Of a stretch of DNA of 11,394 nucleotides, positions 1 through 6,763 are shown piece by piece (position 1 is the first letter of the stretch; every line of letters starts with the position of its first letter). Both the position numbers and the translations under genes were made by a program. Location: contig JAGQQT010000079.1 of assembly GCA_020426065.1 (NCBI GenBank), positions 1-11,394 on the forward strand. The letters are read 5' to 3'. This DNA comes from Planctomycetaceae bacterium (GTDB taxonomy: Bacteria > Planctomycetota > Planctomycetia > Planctomycetales > Planctomycetaceae). The notes under the pieces were generated by a model. That model did not search any database. It was not told where the DNA came from and worked only from the letters and a program-made list of their open reading frames with translations.

Positions 1-6
1 GCCGCT

Positions 7-29
7 TAAATCAGGAAAATGCCTGTTTA
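7..29 (-). terminator. candidate lexA terminator hairpin
   Basis: Just past the lexA stop, TAAA-T-CAGG (7-15) pairs with CCTGTTTA (22-29) around a 6-nt loop, with one bulged T. Read on the minus strand the descending arm runs into a short T/A-rich stretch (GATTTAAG). The stem is short and AT-rich at its base, so this is a plausible but weak intrinsic terminator. Confidence 0.4.
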
Positions 30-31
30 GA

Positions 32-643
32 TCAATATTGACGAATGACACCTTGGACAACGCCCAGAATCTCGACATTATTCGAGTAGATCGGCTTCAT
101 GGACGAATTGGCTGGTTCCAGACGAATTCGACCAGGTTCTCGGTAGAAACGTTTCAGGGTGGCTTCTGCACCATCGACGAGTGCAACCACGATTTCTCCA
201 TCCTGGCACTGGCTGGTCTTCTGCACAACCACGTAATCTCCCTCTGCGATATGGTCTTCGATCATCGAATCCCCTTTGACTCGCAGGCAGAACTGGTCAT
301 CTTCATTGAACAGTCCAGAGAAATCGACGGTTTCTTCGTCTTCCACAGCCAGAACTGGATTACCAGCTGCAATTTGCCCTGCCAGACGCATGGAGGTGGA
401 ACGAAGCTGGGAGTGGTCTGTTAACTGAATGGCCCGAGACATGTGAGACTCACGGGTTATCAGCCCTTTACGTTCCAGGGCTTTGAGATGGCACATCACT
501 CCGTTGGGGGAGCGGATCCCAAAATGATTCCCGATTTCACGGACCGTGGGGCCATAGCCACGATTCACAATCTTTTCTTTCAGGAAATCGTAGATGGCAG
601 ATTGGCGTTCTGTCAGTGCTGGGGTATTGCGATCAATCATCAT
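32..643 (-). CDS. lexA: LexA repressor (SOS response transcriptional repressor, S24 autopeptidase)
   Basis: LexA represses DNA-damage genes and cleaves itself when RecA filaments form on single-stranded DNA. Counted from the ATG at 643 (203 aa, the usual family length), residues 10-65 form the winged helix, starting TERQSAIYDFL, with a recognition helix near SPNGVMCHLKALERKG. The Ala88-Gly89 cleavage site sits in RLAGQIAAG. The catalytic serine is S126 in GDSMIEDHIAEGD and the lysine is K164 in ATLKRF, so the autopeptidase looks intact. An in-frame TTG at 661 would add six residues. I prefer ATG at 643, or the next codon at 640, because the family starts close to the TERQ motif and a GAAAG stretch precedes it. 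The gene appears monocistronic: its upstream neighbour on the same strand is about 590 bp away behind a hairpin. Autoregulation is usual for lexA, but the operator used in this lineage is not obvious from the sequence. Confidence 0.96.
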   Translation of the reverse strand: MMIDRNTPALTERQSAIYDFLKEKIVNRGYGPTVREIGNHFGIRSPNGVMCHLKALERKGLITRESHMSRAIQLTDHSQLRSTSMRLAGQIAAGNPVLAVEDEETVDFSGLFNEDDQFCLRVKGDSMIEDHIAEGDYVVVQKTSQCQDGEIVVALVDGAEATLKRFYREPGRIRLEPANSSMKPIYSNNVEILGVVQGVIRQY

Positions 644-676
644 ACTGTCACTTTCTTTCAATTGAGAATTAGCCCG

Positions 677-686
677 ACAGATCTGT
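677..686. promoter_or_regulatory. palindrome ACAGATCTGT in lexA leader (possible operator)
   Basis: This is a perfect 10-bp palindrome, 33 bp upstream of the preferred lexA ATG. A second dyad, ACACA-N7-TGTGT, lies at 731-747. LexA commonly represses its own gene, so either could be an operator. Neither matches the classical CTGT-N8-ACAG or GAAC-N4-GTTC consensus, so the assignment is a guess. Confidence 0.2.
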
Positions 687-762
687 TCTGCTTGTAAAGC
701 AATGTTCGTAAGTAAATGTTACAGGTTTTCACACAGAATTTTTGTGTACCAGTAACTTCCCT

Positions 763-791
763 AATATACCCGTGTCTATTTCTTGTAGCAA
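763..791 (-). promoter_or_regulatory. candidate sigma-70-type promoter for lexA
   Basis: On the minus strand TTGCTA (791-786, 4 of 6 matches to the -35 consensus) is followed after 17 nt by TATATT (768-763, 5 of 6 matches to the -10 consensus). Transcription would start near 756 and leave a leader of about 110 nt. The spacing is ideal, but the housekeeping consensus is assumed. Confidence 0.35.
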
Positions 792-830
792 GTGGACATG
801 TCAACACGTGAGGTGTTTTCACTGAATATT

Positions 831-859
831 TTGACATGATCGAAAGTACCGAGTATGAA
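831..859 (+). promoter_or_regulatory. promoter-like sequence on plus strand, no called gene downstream
   Basis: TTGACA (831-836, perfect -35) is followed after exactly 17 nt by TATGAA (854-859, 4 of 6 at -10). It points away from lexA into a region with no convincing gene before the hairpin at 1158-1190. If active it would give an RNA of about 320 nt. The -35 box is also one arm of an inverted repeat, so the match may come from that element instead. Confidence 0.25.
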
Positions 860-1157
860 CAGAGCTGGACAAAATTTCCAGAACCACTTCACATTTGTCA
901 TTATTCTTGGCGAAAAAATGATGAAAATAGCAGAATATCTGTGAGATAAGATAAAAAAGAATTCACGAATGGTTTGTGGGATTACCGGTACAATGACAGG
1001 ATACTTTTCGTTCACTGCCAGAACTCTCATGTTGAAATTCTTTTTTGTGTCACTCAGTTCCCAGAAGCTGACGAAATATTTCGCCTGATTGAAAAAATAT
1101 CCAAGGTGCAATTTGCAAGTTCAGGACAGGCAAATTTCGCGGGCGTAATAATGCAGA

Positions 1158-1190
1158 AAGGTTCCCGGTGAGAACTCTCACGGGAACCTT
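1158..1190 (-). terminator. strong terminator-like hairpin after the lipoprotein gene
   Basis: AAGGTTCCC-G-GTGAG pairs with CTCAC-GGGAACCTT around the loop AACT, giving 14 base pairs with one bulged G. It begins 47 bp past the stop of the minus-strand lipoprotein gene. On the minus strand the sequence after the stem is only moderately T-rich (TCTGCATTATT). It is the best hairpin in the window and probably ends that transcript. Confidence 0.65.
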
Positions 1191-1237
1191 CAATGTTAAA
1201 CCTGCGGTTCAGACTCCTGTCTGACCAGGAAACCAAG

Positions 1238-2620
1238 TCAGTTGGCAGCTGTCGTCTGTTGCTCTTTTTTCTTGAGCAGATGAGCAGGGTTTTCATGCGT
1301 GCCGCGTACGATTCCAGTTCCATCAATCAACCAGTAAACCGGATTGGACTGGATGCCGAACTCAACGGCAATCGGCTGGTTCGAGCCACGGAATTGTTTG
1401 TCCGGGTGAAACAGGTGTTGACCAGGCAGGTCATGCTGCGTGATGAAGTTCTCAACTGCATCCCGTTCCAGATCGAGATTGATCCCCAGGATTGCGTATC
1501 CATGCTGGTCGGCCAGTGTGCGAATGGCTGAAATATCCTGCTGGAAGGTGTTGGAAAGGGCTGACCAGAATACCACCAGAGTTGGCGTTCCCTGCACATG
1601 TTCAAACTGATAGGCAGTTCCTGTCCAGGTTACTCCGTTCAATTGAAATGGAGATCCAACCAGTGAGAGGCGACGAACAGCGGTCTGGGTCTGGTTCCGA
1701 AAAGGTGTTTCGGGAAAAAGCTGTTCAATGATCAGGTAGCATTCCATGGCCAGCTGTGTTTCTCGTCTTTCCTCGCACAGTTCTCCCGCATTCAGCAGTT
1801 GAATAGTGGAATGGGCTTCCTCAGCGGGGAAGTTGCGGGCAAAGAGCTTGGCTTGGCGAACATATTCAGGCAGCCATGGAGATGACGCATCTGTCATGCG
1901 TGCCAGTTTTTCAGCAACACGTACCACGGCACTTGCTGCCGTGGTAGCAGCGACCGATTCCGGACGCTGTTCATTGAGAAGCAGTGCATCCTGGTACAGA
2001 TTCTGTAATGCCTGTTCATCCCCCTGCAGGGAGAGCTGGATTCGAGCTTCGACCAGTGCATAAACTGCAGCGTTGAAGAGCTGTTCACGCTCTGGGCGAA
2101 AATGGAGTTCTGCAATCGCATGGGTTGCCAGGGCCACGATCCGGCGCTGATTATCAGCCAGCTGATTCATCAGAGCCGTTTCCGGTAATTTGGATGAATT
2201 CCGGGTGAGCGTCGTGGATTCGTTCATCAGATAAGCGATCTGGCTCAAATCCCACTCCGGTGTTCCCGAAGCAAATTCTCCGTCTGGCTGAGGCAGCCTT
2301 TCCTCCAGTTCGAGAGAGGCGGTTTGAATAGCGGGGTGAACTTCTGTTCGTGTCACCGGGCGAACAGTCAGTGGAGGATAAGAAACGATCGGAGGTGCTT
2401 CCTTCTCTGAAATGACCTCATTGACCTGGGCAGTGGTTGGTTCTGCCATTTGCTCCTGGGCAATTCTGGGAGCGGGTTTCGGCACTGGATCAGCTGTTTG
2501 CGAATCTGGAGTTTTTGAATCCGCACATCCTGCCAGGCAGAATGCCAGCCCTAATGCTCCCGGAATTCCGGTTCGGAGGGTACGTGAAAGCAGATTTGTA
2601 ACAGAAGTCTGAGTTTTCAT
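1238..2620 (-). CDS. lipoprotein with C-terminal thioredoxin-like (redoxin/TlpA-type) domain lacking CxxC
   Basis: The 460-aa product begins with a lipoprotein signal: basic MKTQTSVTNLLSRTLR, a hydrophobic stretch, and lipobox LAGC with Cys32 as the predicted lipidated residue. A Pro/Ala/Glu-rich linker (about 35-110) follows, then an Ala/Leu/Gln-rich helical region (about 120-320) that could be TPR-like. The C-terminal domain (about 322-445) has the thioredoxin-fold pattern: a strand TLVVFW (347-352), a second strand YAILGINLD, and NPVYWLID (426-433) with a likely cis-proline at 427. Where TlpA-type proteins have WCxxC this one reads SALSNTF (353-359), so no redox cysteine pair remains. A structural or binding role is therefore more likely than disulfide chemistry. 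AGGGA precedes the ATG at 5 nt. It is transcribed divergently from the DUF6513 gene. Domain identity is by pattern only and the function is unknown. Confidence 0.85.
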   Translation of the reverse strand: MKTQTSVTNLLSRTLRTGIPGALGLAFCLAGCADSKTPDSQTADPVPKPAPRIAQEQMAEPTTAQVNEVISEKEAPPIVSYPPLTVRPVTRTEVHPAIQTASLELEERLPQPDGEFASGTPEWDLSQIAYLMNESTTLTRNSSKLPETALMNQLADNQRRIVALATHAIAELHFRPEREQLFNAAVYALVEARIQLSLQGDEQALQNLYQDALLLNEQRPESVAATTAASAVVRVAEKLARMTDASSPWLPEYVRQAKLFARNFPAEEAHSTIQLLNAGELCEERRETQLAMECYLIIEQLFPETPFRNQTQTAVRRLSLVGSPFQLNGVTWTGTAYQFEHVQGTPTLVVFWSALSNTFQQDISAIRTLADQHGYAILGINLDLERDAVENFITQHDLPGQHLFHPDKQFRGSNQPIAVEFGIQSNPVYWLIDGTGIVRGTHENPAHLLKKKEQQTTAAN

Positions 2621-2881
2621 TGGCGTCCCTGCCAGATGGATCAGCTCCGAGATTTTGATCTCAGAACAAGGATCTGTTGAATGCCCAACGGGTTCTCATC
2701 CTGTGAGCCGCTGTGGCGTTCTTGGTAACATTCCTGGAACAGTCAATTCCGCTTCGCTCTCAAAACGATACGATATTCTGAGATCACAATGCGGATCTGT
2801 TATTTAATTGGTGTTTTTACGGGAATTCCCGGTTTCGGGTCAAGATGAGGTTGCTCAGAGCCGACAAGACGTTCCCAAGAC
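2621..2881. promoter_or_regulatory. divergent promoter region with long-range inverted and direct repeats
   Basis: This 261-bp spacer must carry promoters for both the lipoprotein gene (minus) and the DUF6513-pabB unit (plus). I see no convincing -35/-10 pair. It contains TGATCTCAGAA (2656-2666) and its exact reverse complement TTCTGAGATCA (2776-2786), each followed closely by the direct repeat GGATCTGTT (2670-2678 and 2793-2801). A palindrome CGGGAATTCCCG lies at 2820-2831. Confidence 0.4.
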
Positions 2882-4405
2882 ATGATTTTGAGTGGTTTTT
2901 TCGAATGGATCTGGATGTCTGATCAGATTCTGAGAGGGAAATCCCGTTCAACCGACTTTCTTCAGGACAACATATTGCCAGTCGCCGAAAATCAATCCCC
3001 GGAAACCCCTGAAGTCATCCTGTTTATAACAGGCAGACTGGCTGCGGAAGGTTTGCGTGGAATCGTTCAGAGACTGAGTGCAGAACAGGGGTTTGTTGGC
3101 CAGGTTCTGGAATTGCCAATCAATGTTGCGGCCTTGATGCACGAAAAATGGGTCTTGCAGAAACTGGAGGTCCCGGCAGGTATCTCGCAAATCGTGCTCC
3201 CGGGATGGTGTCAGGGTAATCTGGAGACTTTCGCTTCTCATTGGGGGGTAACTGTCATCCGTGGTCCCAAAGACATGCGAGACCTGCCGCAATGGTGGAC
3301 AAGGCAGCAGCGGGAGCCGGTCGATCTGACCTCTTTCGACATTGAAATCATCGCAGAAATCAATGGAGCACCTGCCCTGGAGATCGAGGAGATCCTGCGA
3401 ATTGCGGAGAGTTACCGGACCAGGGGAGCAGACCTGATTGATTATGGTTGTCTTCCGGGAGCTTCTGCCCAGCAGGTGGAACGCCATGTCCGGGCGCTGG
3501 TTGAAGCAGGGTTTCGAGTTTCGATCGACAGTTTTGATCGAGCGGAAGTGCAGGCAGCGGTTCGGGCCGGGGCCAGTCTGATCCTCAGTGCGAATTCCTC
3601 AAATGTCGACTGGATCTGCGAACTGGCAACCGAGTGCGTGGTAATCCCGGATGATTTTCAGGATCTGTCTACCTGGGATGGAACGCTTTCCAGGCTGGAA
3701 TCTGTCGGGATTCCCTATCGACTCGATCCGATTCTGGAACCGATCGGATTCGGTTTTGCGGCATCGTTGCAGCGTTACTACACCACGCGCCAACGACATC
3801 CCTCCGCTCCCATGATGATGGGGACCGGAAATCTGACAGAGCTTTCCGAAGTGGATTCGGCGGGGGTCAATTTTCTGCTGACCGCAATCTGTCAGGAACT
3901 TCAAATCGGGAGTGTGCTCACCACTGATGTCATCAACTGGTGTCGGGAGTCAGTAAGGGAAATCGATCTGGCTCGCCGGATGGTCCATTACGCCATCTCA
4001 GAGAAAAAACTCCCCAAACATCTGGATGCAGGGTTGTTAACACTGCGAGACCCCCATGTGCATGGAATGAGTGATGCCGAACTGTTAGAACTGGCCAGTC
4101 GACTGAAAGATCCCAACTTTCGGATACTGCAGGGAGAGACCCAGCTGCATTTGATGAATCGGGATGGTCACTATTCCGGTAATGATCCATTTGAGTTGTT
4201 CAGACTGGCATCAGAACAGACACAGATCGATCCCGGACATGCGTTTTATCTGGGATATGAACTGGCAATGGCAGAACTGGCTCTCCAGTTAGGCAAGCAG
4301 TATCTGCAGGATGAACCGCTCTACTGGGGAGCATTCACAAGAACGGAATCGCATCACAGTCTGAGACCTCGTCATAAACAAAGCCAGACAGCTTCCGACC
4401 CATGA
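2882..4405 (+). CDS. DUF6513 / dihydropteroate-synthase-like pterin-binding protein
   Basis: This 507-aa protein resembles the dihydropteroate-synthase-related family (DUF6513 N-terminal part plus pterin-binding TIM barrel) found in planctomycetes, methylotrophs and archaea that make tetrahydromethanopterin. The N-terminal part runs from ILFITGRLA (46-54) through VLPGWCQG and [10 protein letters not shown] (127-136). The barrel has DHPS-like motifs: GADLIDYG (182-189), VSIDSF (213-218), ANSSNVDW (237-244), [11 protein letters not shown] (282-292) and [11 protein letters not shown] (311-321). The C-terminus has [10 protein letters not shown] and GKQYLQDE. By analogy it would join a pterin diphosphate to an arylamine; this is not proven for the family. 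About 45 residues precede the conserved start, so the true start could be later, for instance ATG at 2915. Neither has a clear ribosome-binding site. Its TGA overlaps the pabB ATG (ATGA), implying co-translation with a p-aminobenzoate gene. Confidence 0.88.
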   Translation: MILSGFFEWIWMSDQILRGKSRSTDFLQDNILPVAENQSPETPEVILFITGRLAAEGLRGIVQRLSAEQGFVGQVLELPINVAALMHEKWVLQKLEVPAGISQIVLPGWCQGNLETFASHWGVTVIRGPKDMRDLPQWWTRQQREPVDLTSFDIEIIAEINGAPALEIEEILRIAESYRTRGADLIDYGCLPGASAQQVERHVRALVEAGFRVSIDSFDRAEVQAAVRAGASLILSANSSNVDWICELATECVVIPDDFQDLSTWDGTLSRLESVGIPYRLDPILEPIGFGFAASLQRYYTTRQRHPSAPMMMGTGNLTELSEVDSAGVNFLLTAICQELQIGSVLTTDVINWCRESVREIDLARRMVHYAISEKKLPKHLDAGLLTLRDPHVHGMSDAELLELASRLKDPNFRILQGETQLHLMNRDGHYSGNDPFELFRLASEQTQIDPGHAFYLGYELAMAELALQLGKQYLQDEPLYWGAFTRTESHHSLRPRHKQSQTASDP

Positions 4406-5817
4406 ATATCCAACTTCCTTCTGATCATGCCCGGATTGAATCCCGGAGTGTTCCTGCCGGACACACTCCGCTGGGTGTGTTGCAGTCGCTGAGTATGGAG
4501 CGTTGGCCGGTGCTGCTGGAAAGTGCCCGGTATGATCCCAGCCGGGGACGCTACTCCATCTTCTCCTGCAATCCGGTAAAAACCTGGATACTCAACCAGA
4601 GTGACTATGGCAGCGACCCATTCCAGGAAATCCGCGAATACGCCCGGTTATGGGCCAGACCAGAATCGAAACAGACTGGCCCCTTTGCTTCCGGTTTTCT
4701 GGGACTGCTTGGTTACGAGCTGGGGGCCGCCTTTGAACGACTGCCTGTTCCTCCAGCGGATGAGTTTACCACTCCCGTCCTGGCTGTCGGCCTTTATTCC
4801 TGGTGCTGCCTCTGGGATCATCTGACGAACGAGATACATTTATTAAGGGATCGCTCTCTGGAAACGCTGGCCGATGACGATCACCCATTCGACTGGGAAA
4901 CGATTGAATCAGAATTGTGTTCCATTGCTTTTGCCGATCAGAATGATCCTGCAGCCTCAAACACTCGTGGGAGTAACTGGTCATCACCCGCCGAACAGAA
5001 GAAATATGAGCAGGCGGTTAAGGCGGTCATGGACTATATCCGGGCAGGGGATATCTATCAGGCCAATCTGTCCCGAAAAATCGAATACGATTTTCCAGGG
5101 AGTGCTCTGGAACTTTATCAGCGGATACGGTTTCAGAATCCTTCACCGTACGCGACCTATTTCCAGCCGGAGGGATCGCCGGTGATCGTGAGCGCGAGTC
5201 CCGAACAGTTTTTATCGGTGACTGGGCGTGAGGTGCAGACACGGCCTATTAAGGGAACACGTCCGCGGTTGCCGGCTCGTGATCTGGATCTGCTGCAGCA
5301 GGAAGCATTGCGAACTTCCGAGAAAGACCGCGCCGAAAACACGATGATTGTGGATCTGTTGCGGAATGATCTGTCCCGGGTCTGTCAGCCCGGTACGGTA
5401 CGAGTCCGAAAATGGTGTGAGCTCGAGTCATTCGAACTCGTCCATCATCTGGTTTCCGAAGTGGTCGGCCAACTGGCAGACGGACAGACAGTCTGGGATC
5501 TGCTGGCTGCTACGTTTCCCGGAGGCTCTATCACGGGAGCCCCCAAGATCCGCGCCATGGAGATCATTGCAGAACTGGAACAGCAGGCACGCGGTTGTTA
5601 TTGCGGCTCAATGATTGCCGCTGATTTGAACGGGTCACTCCGCTCAAACATTCTGATCCGCACGCTTGCCTGGAAACCAGGTCGGGTTCAGGTCCCGGTT
5701 GGTGGAGGAATCGTTGCCGATTCCCATCCCGCATCGGAATATGCCGAGACCGTTCACAAGTCGGCTGGCCTGATTGTCAACTCAGGCCTCTGCGACCAGC
5801 CCAGTCCACTGCAGTGA
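4402..5817 (+). CDS. pabB: aminodeoxychorismate synthase component I (chorismate-binding subunit)
   Basis: PabB converts chorismate and ammonia to 4-amino-4-deoxychorismate, the step before p-aminobenzoate lyase, and normally works with the glutaminase PabA. The 471-aa length is typical. Motifs include GDIYQANLS (216-224), SPEQFL (266-271), PIKGTRPR (282-289), [14 protein letters not shown] (315-328), [19 protein letters not shown] (375-393) and [17 protein letters not shown] (434-450). K284 in PIKGT is the lysine that marks PabB; anthranilate synthase TrpE normally has Ala in this position (PIAGT), so TrpE is unlikely. The ATG overlaps the preceding stop (ATGA), giving translational coupling with the DUF6513 gene. 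No pabA or pabC is in the window. The gene ends flush against a convergent gene. Confidence 0.95.
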   Translation: MNIQLPSDHARIESRSVPAGHTPLGVLQSLSMERWPVLLESARYDPSRGRYSIFSCNPVKTWILNQSDYGSDPFQEIREYARLWARPESKQTGPFASGFLGLLGYELGAAFERLPVPPADEFTTPVLAVGLYSWCCLWDHLTNEIHLLRDRSLETLADDDHPFDWETIESELCSIAFADQNDPAASNTRGSNWSSPAEQKKYEQAVKAVMDYIRAGDIYQANLSRKIEYDFPGSALELYQRIRFQNPSPYATYFQPEGSPVIVSASPEQFLSVTGREVQTRPIKGTRPRLPARDLDLLQQEALRTSEKDRAENTMIVDLLRNDLSRVCQPGTVRVRKWCELESFELVHHLVSEVVGQLADGQTVWDLLAATFPGGSITGAPKIRAMEIIAELEQQARGCYCGSMIAADLNGSLRSNILIRTLAWKPGRVQVPVGGGIVADSHPASEYAETVHKSAGLIVNSGLCDQPSPLQ

Positions 5818-5836
5818 TTAATAAAGTGGCAGTGGA
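5805..5836. terminator. inverted repeat across convergent stop codons (candidate bidirectional terminator)
   Basis: TCCACTGC (5805-5812) and GCAGTGGA (5829-5836) are perfect 8-bp arms around a 16-nt AT-rich loop that contains both stop codons. Convergent genes with no spacer need a shared end signal, and this is the only candidate. Neither direction has a clear T-run, so efficiency is uncertain. CACTGCAGTG inside could form an alternative small palindrome. Confidence 0.35.
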
Positions 5837-6105
5837 TCCATTGGGGCCATAGCGGTTGTTGTATAGGCTGGGCCATAAATCGGTGTTCCGTAAGCGACTG
5901 GACCATTTCCAGGAACGCCCATGTTGACGCTCGCTCCGGTTGGGCTGTAGTAACCGCCAGCAGGAGCACCATAAACACCACCACCTGTTGGTGCTGAACA
6001 GCCGCAGCCACCACATCCGCCGTAGCCAGCATAACGGGAACGAAAGCATCCGACCGAAGAGACCAGAAGCAGGCAGGTAATCGTCAAAACGGTAAGACGG
6101 GGCAT
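5818..6105 (-). CDS. small Gly/Tyr/Pro-rich lipoprotein with Cys cluster
   Basis: The 95-aa product has a short lipoprotein signal (MPRLTVLTITCLLLVSSVGC) with a lipobox ending at Cys20. The mature part is low-complexity: YAGYGGCGGCGCSAP with C31, C34 and C36, then Gly/Tyr/Pro/Ala repeats (GGGVYGAPAGGYYSP). A longer frame reaching 6189 exists. I chose the ATG at 6105 because AAGGAAG precedes it at about 8 nt and the signal peptide then starts at residue 1. Small Gly-rich lipoproteins of this style are common in planctomycetes and poorly characterised. A surface or periplasmic role is inferred from the signal only; the CGGCGC cluster might bind metal or form disulfides. It is convergent with pabB with zero spacing. 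Confidence 0.78.
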   Translation of the reverse strand: MPRLTVLTITCLLLVSSVGCFRSRYAGYGGCGGCGCSAPTGGGVYGAPAGGYYSPTGASVNMGVPGNGPVAYGTPIYGPAYTTTAMAPMDPLPLY

Positions 6106-6425
6106 GGTGAACTTCCTTCTTGATGGGAGCCGGAACACACTCCTGTGTGATCCAACTGATTCAGGGTCGATTGATTCTGCCGGACACACCAGCAGAAACG
6201 GTGATGGGTTTGACGGCCGTCATACCGGATCCGGGCAGATCCTTCTGTGGGGAGCTTTGGTGAATCCTCTGTCAGAACGACAACCGATTCTTTGCTCCGC
6301 ACAATGGCCGTCACGTGTGGCGGGAAAGTACGCGAACTGTTTCGTAACGGTCAACATAATTTTTTACAAACTGAAATCCGGTGATCACTTTGATTAAAGT
6401 TCCAGGTGGGATACTCGTTTGAGAC

Positions 6426-6431
6426 TATAAT
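6426..6431 (+). promoter_or_regulatory. perfect TATAAT, candidate -10 for the HDOD-kinase gene
   Basis: TATAAT matches the -10 consensus in full, but no -35 is seen at 16-18 nt upstream (CAGGTG at 17 nt). A small dyad ACTTT-N4-AAAGT ends 25 bp upstream, so an activator could substitute. Transcription from here would give a leader of about 325 nt before the kinase ATG. Confidence 0.3.
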
Positions 6432-6470
6432 TACAGGTGTTTTTGTGGATTTGGCCCGGTTGGTATTCTC

Positions 6471-6487
6471 GTTGTAATCGTTACAAC
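6471..6487. promoter_or_regulatory. operator-like dyad GTTGTAA-TCG-TTACAAC
   Basis: These are perfect 7-bp arms with a 3-nt centre, 40 bp downstream of the TATAAT. The size and symmetry fit a dimeric helix-turn-helix regulator site. It could also form a small RNA hairpin in the leader. No regulator gene lies nearby to match it with. Confidence 0.35.
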
Positions 6488-6763
6488 ACGCTCACTTTTT
6501 CCACTCTCTTGTGCGGCTTTCCGGCGTCCAGCCGCCAGATTCCTGTTCGTAACGTAGGTTTGAAGGTTCCTCGAACCAGTTCCGGCAGATTGCTGTGGAC
6601 CGGTGGACTGCTCCGTTACGCGGGAGCTCATCCGGGAATGAAGGGAGCGGTTTTGTCCAGATGATGACACCGTCACCGGGAGCTCGCCTGAGCTTCACAC
6701 TCTGTCTGTCAGAACCGCAGCAGAGTACAAAACAATGGGAACCAGACTGAGAGGATTCCCGCG

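Larger units (their letters stand above)
644..1237. other. intergenic spacer upstream of lexA; no convincing gene
   Basis: This AT-rich stretch of about 590 bp separates lexA from the lipoprotein gene on the same strand. It contains a candidate lexA promoter, two short palindromes in the presumed lexA leader, nested inverted repeats around 797-838, a promoter-like sequence on the plus strand, and a strong hairpin at 1158-1190. The small open frames here (for example a TTG-initiated 65-codon frame at 974-1171 on the plus strand) lack ribosome-binding sites and recognisable protein character, so I do not call them. Confidence 0.6.
6106..6763. other. long spacer between divergent lipoprotein and kinase genes; no convincing gene
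   Basis: This 658-bp region separates divergent genes and should hold both promoters. On the plus side it contains ACTTT-GATT-AAAGT (6387-6400), a perfect TATAAT (6426-6431) and the dyad GTTGTAA-TCG-TTACAAC (6471-6487). CGGGAGCTC occurs twice, near 6620 and 6677. Short frames on both strands are GTG-initiated or lack ribosome-binding sites and show no protein-like composition, so none is called. Confidence 0.55.

Noticed and set aside
974..1171. Plus-strand 65-codon frame in the lexA spacer
   Set aside because: It starts with TTG, lacks a ribosome-binding site and runs into the terminator-like hairpin; kept only as part of a possible transcript.
4402..5817. Anthranilate synthase TrpE or isochorismate synthase as the identity of pabB
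   Set aside because: The PIKGT lysine is characteristic of PabB, whereas TrpE has Ala there, and the GDIYQANLS and overall length fit PabB.
6104..6397. Plus-strand 97-codon frame upstream of the small lipoprotein
   Set aside because: It overlaps the lipoprotein's start region and ribosome-binding site and has no recognisable protein features.
6437..6664. GTG-initiated 75-codon frame in the kinase leader
   Set aside because: There is no ribosome-binding site, the composition is rich in Trp, Cys and Arg as expected of random translation, and it conflicts with the dyad at 6471-6487.
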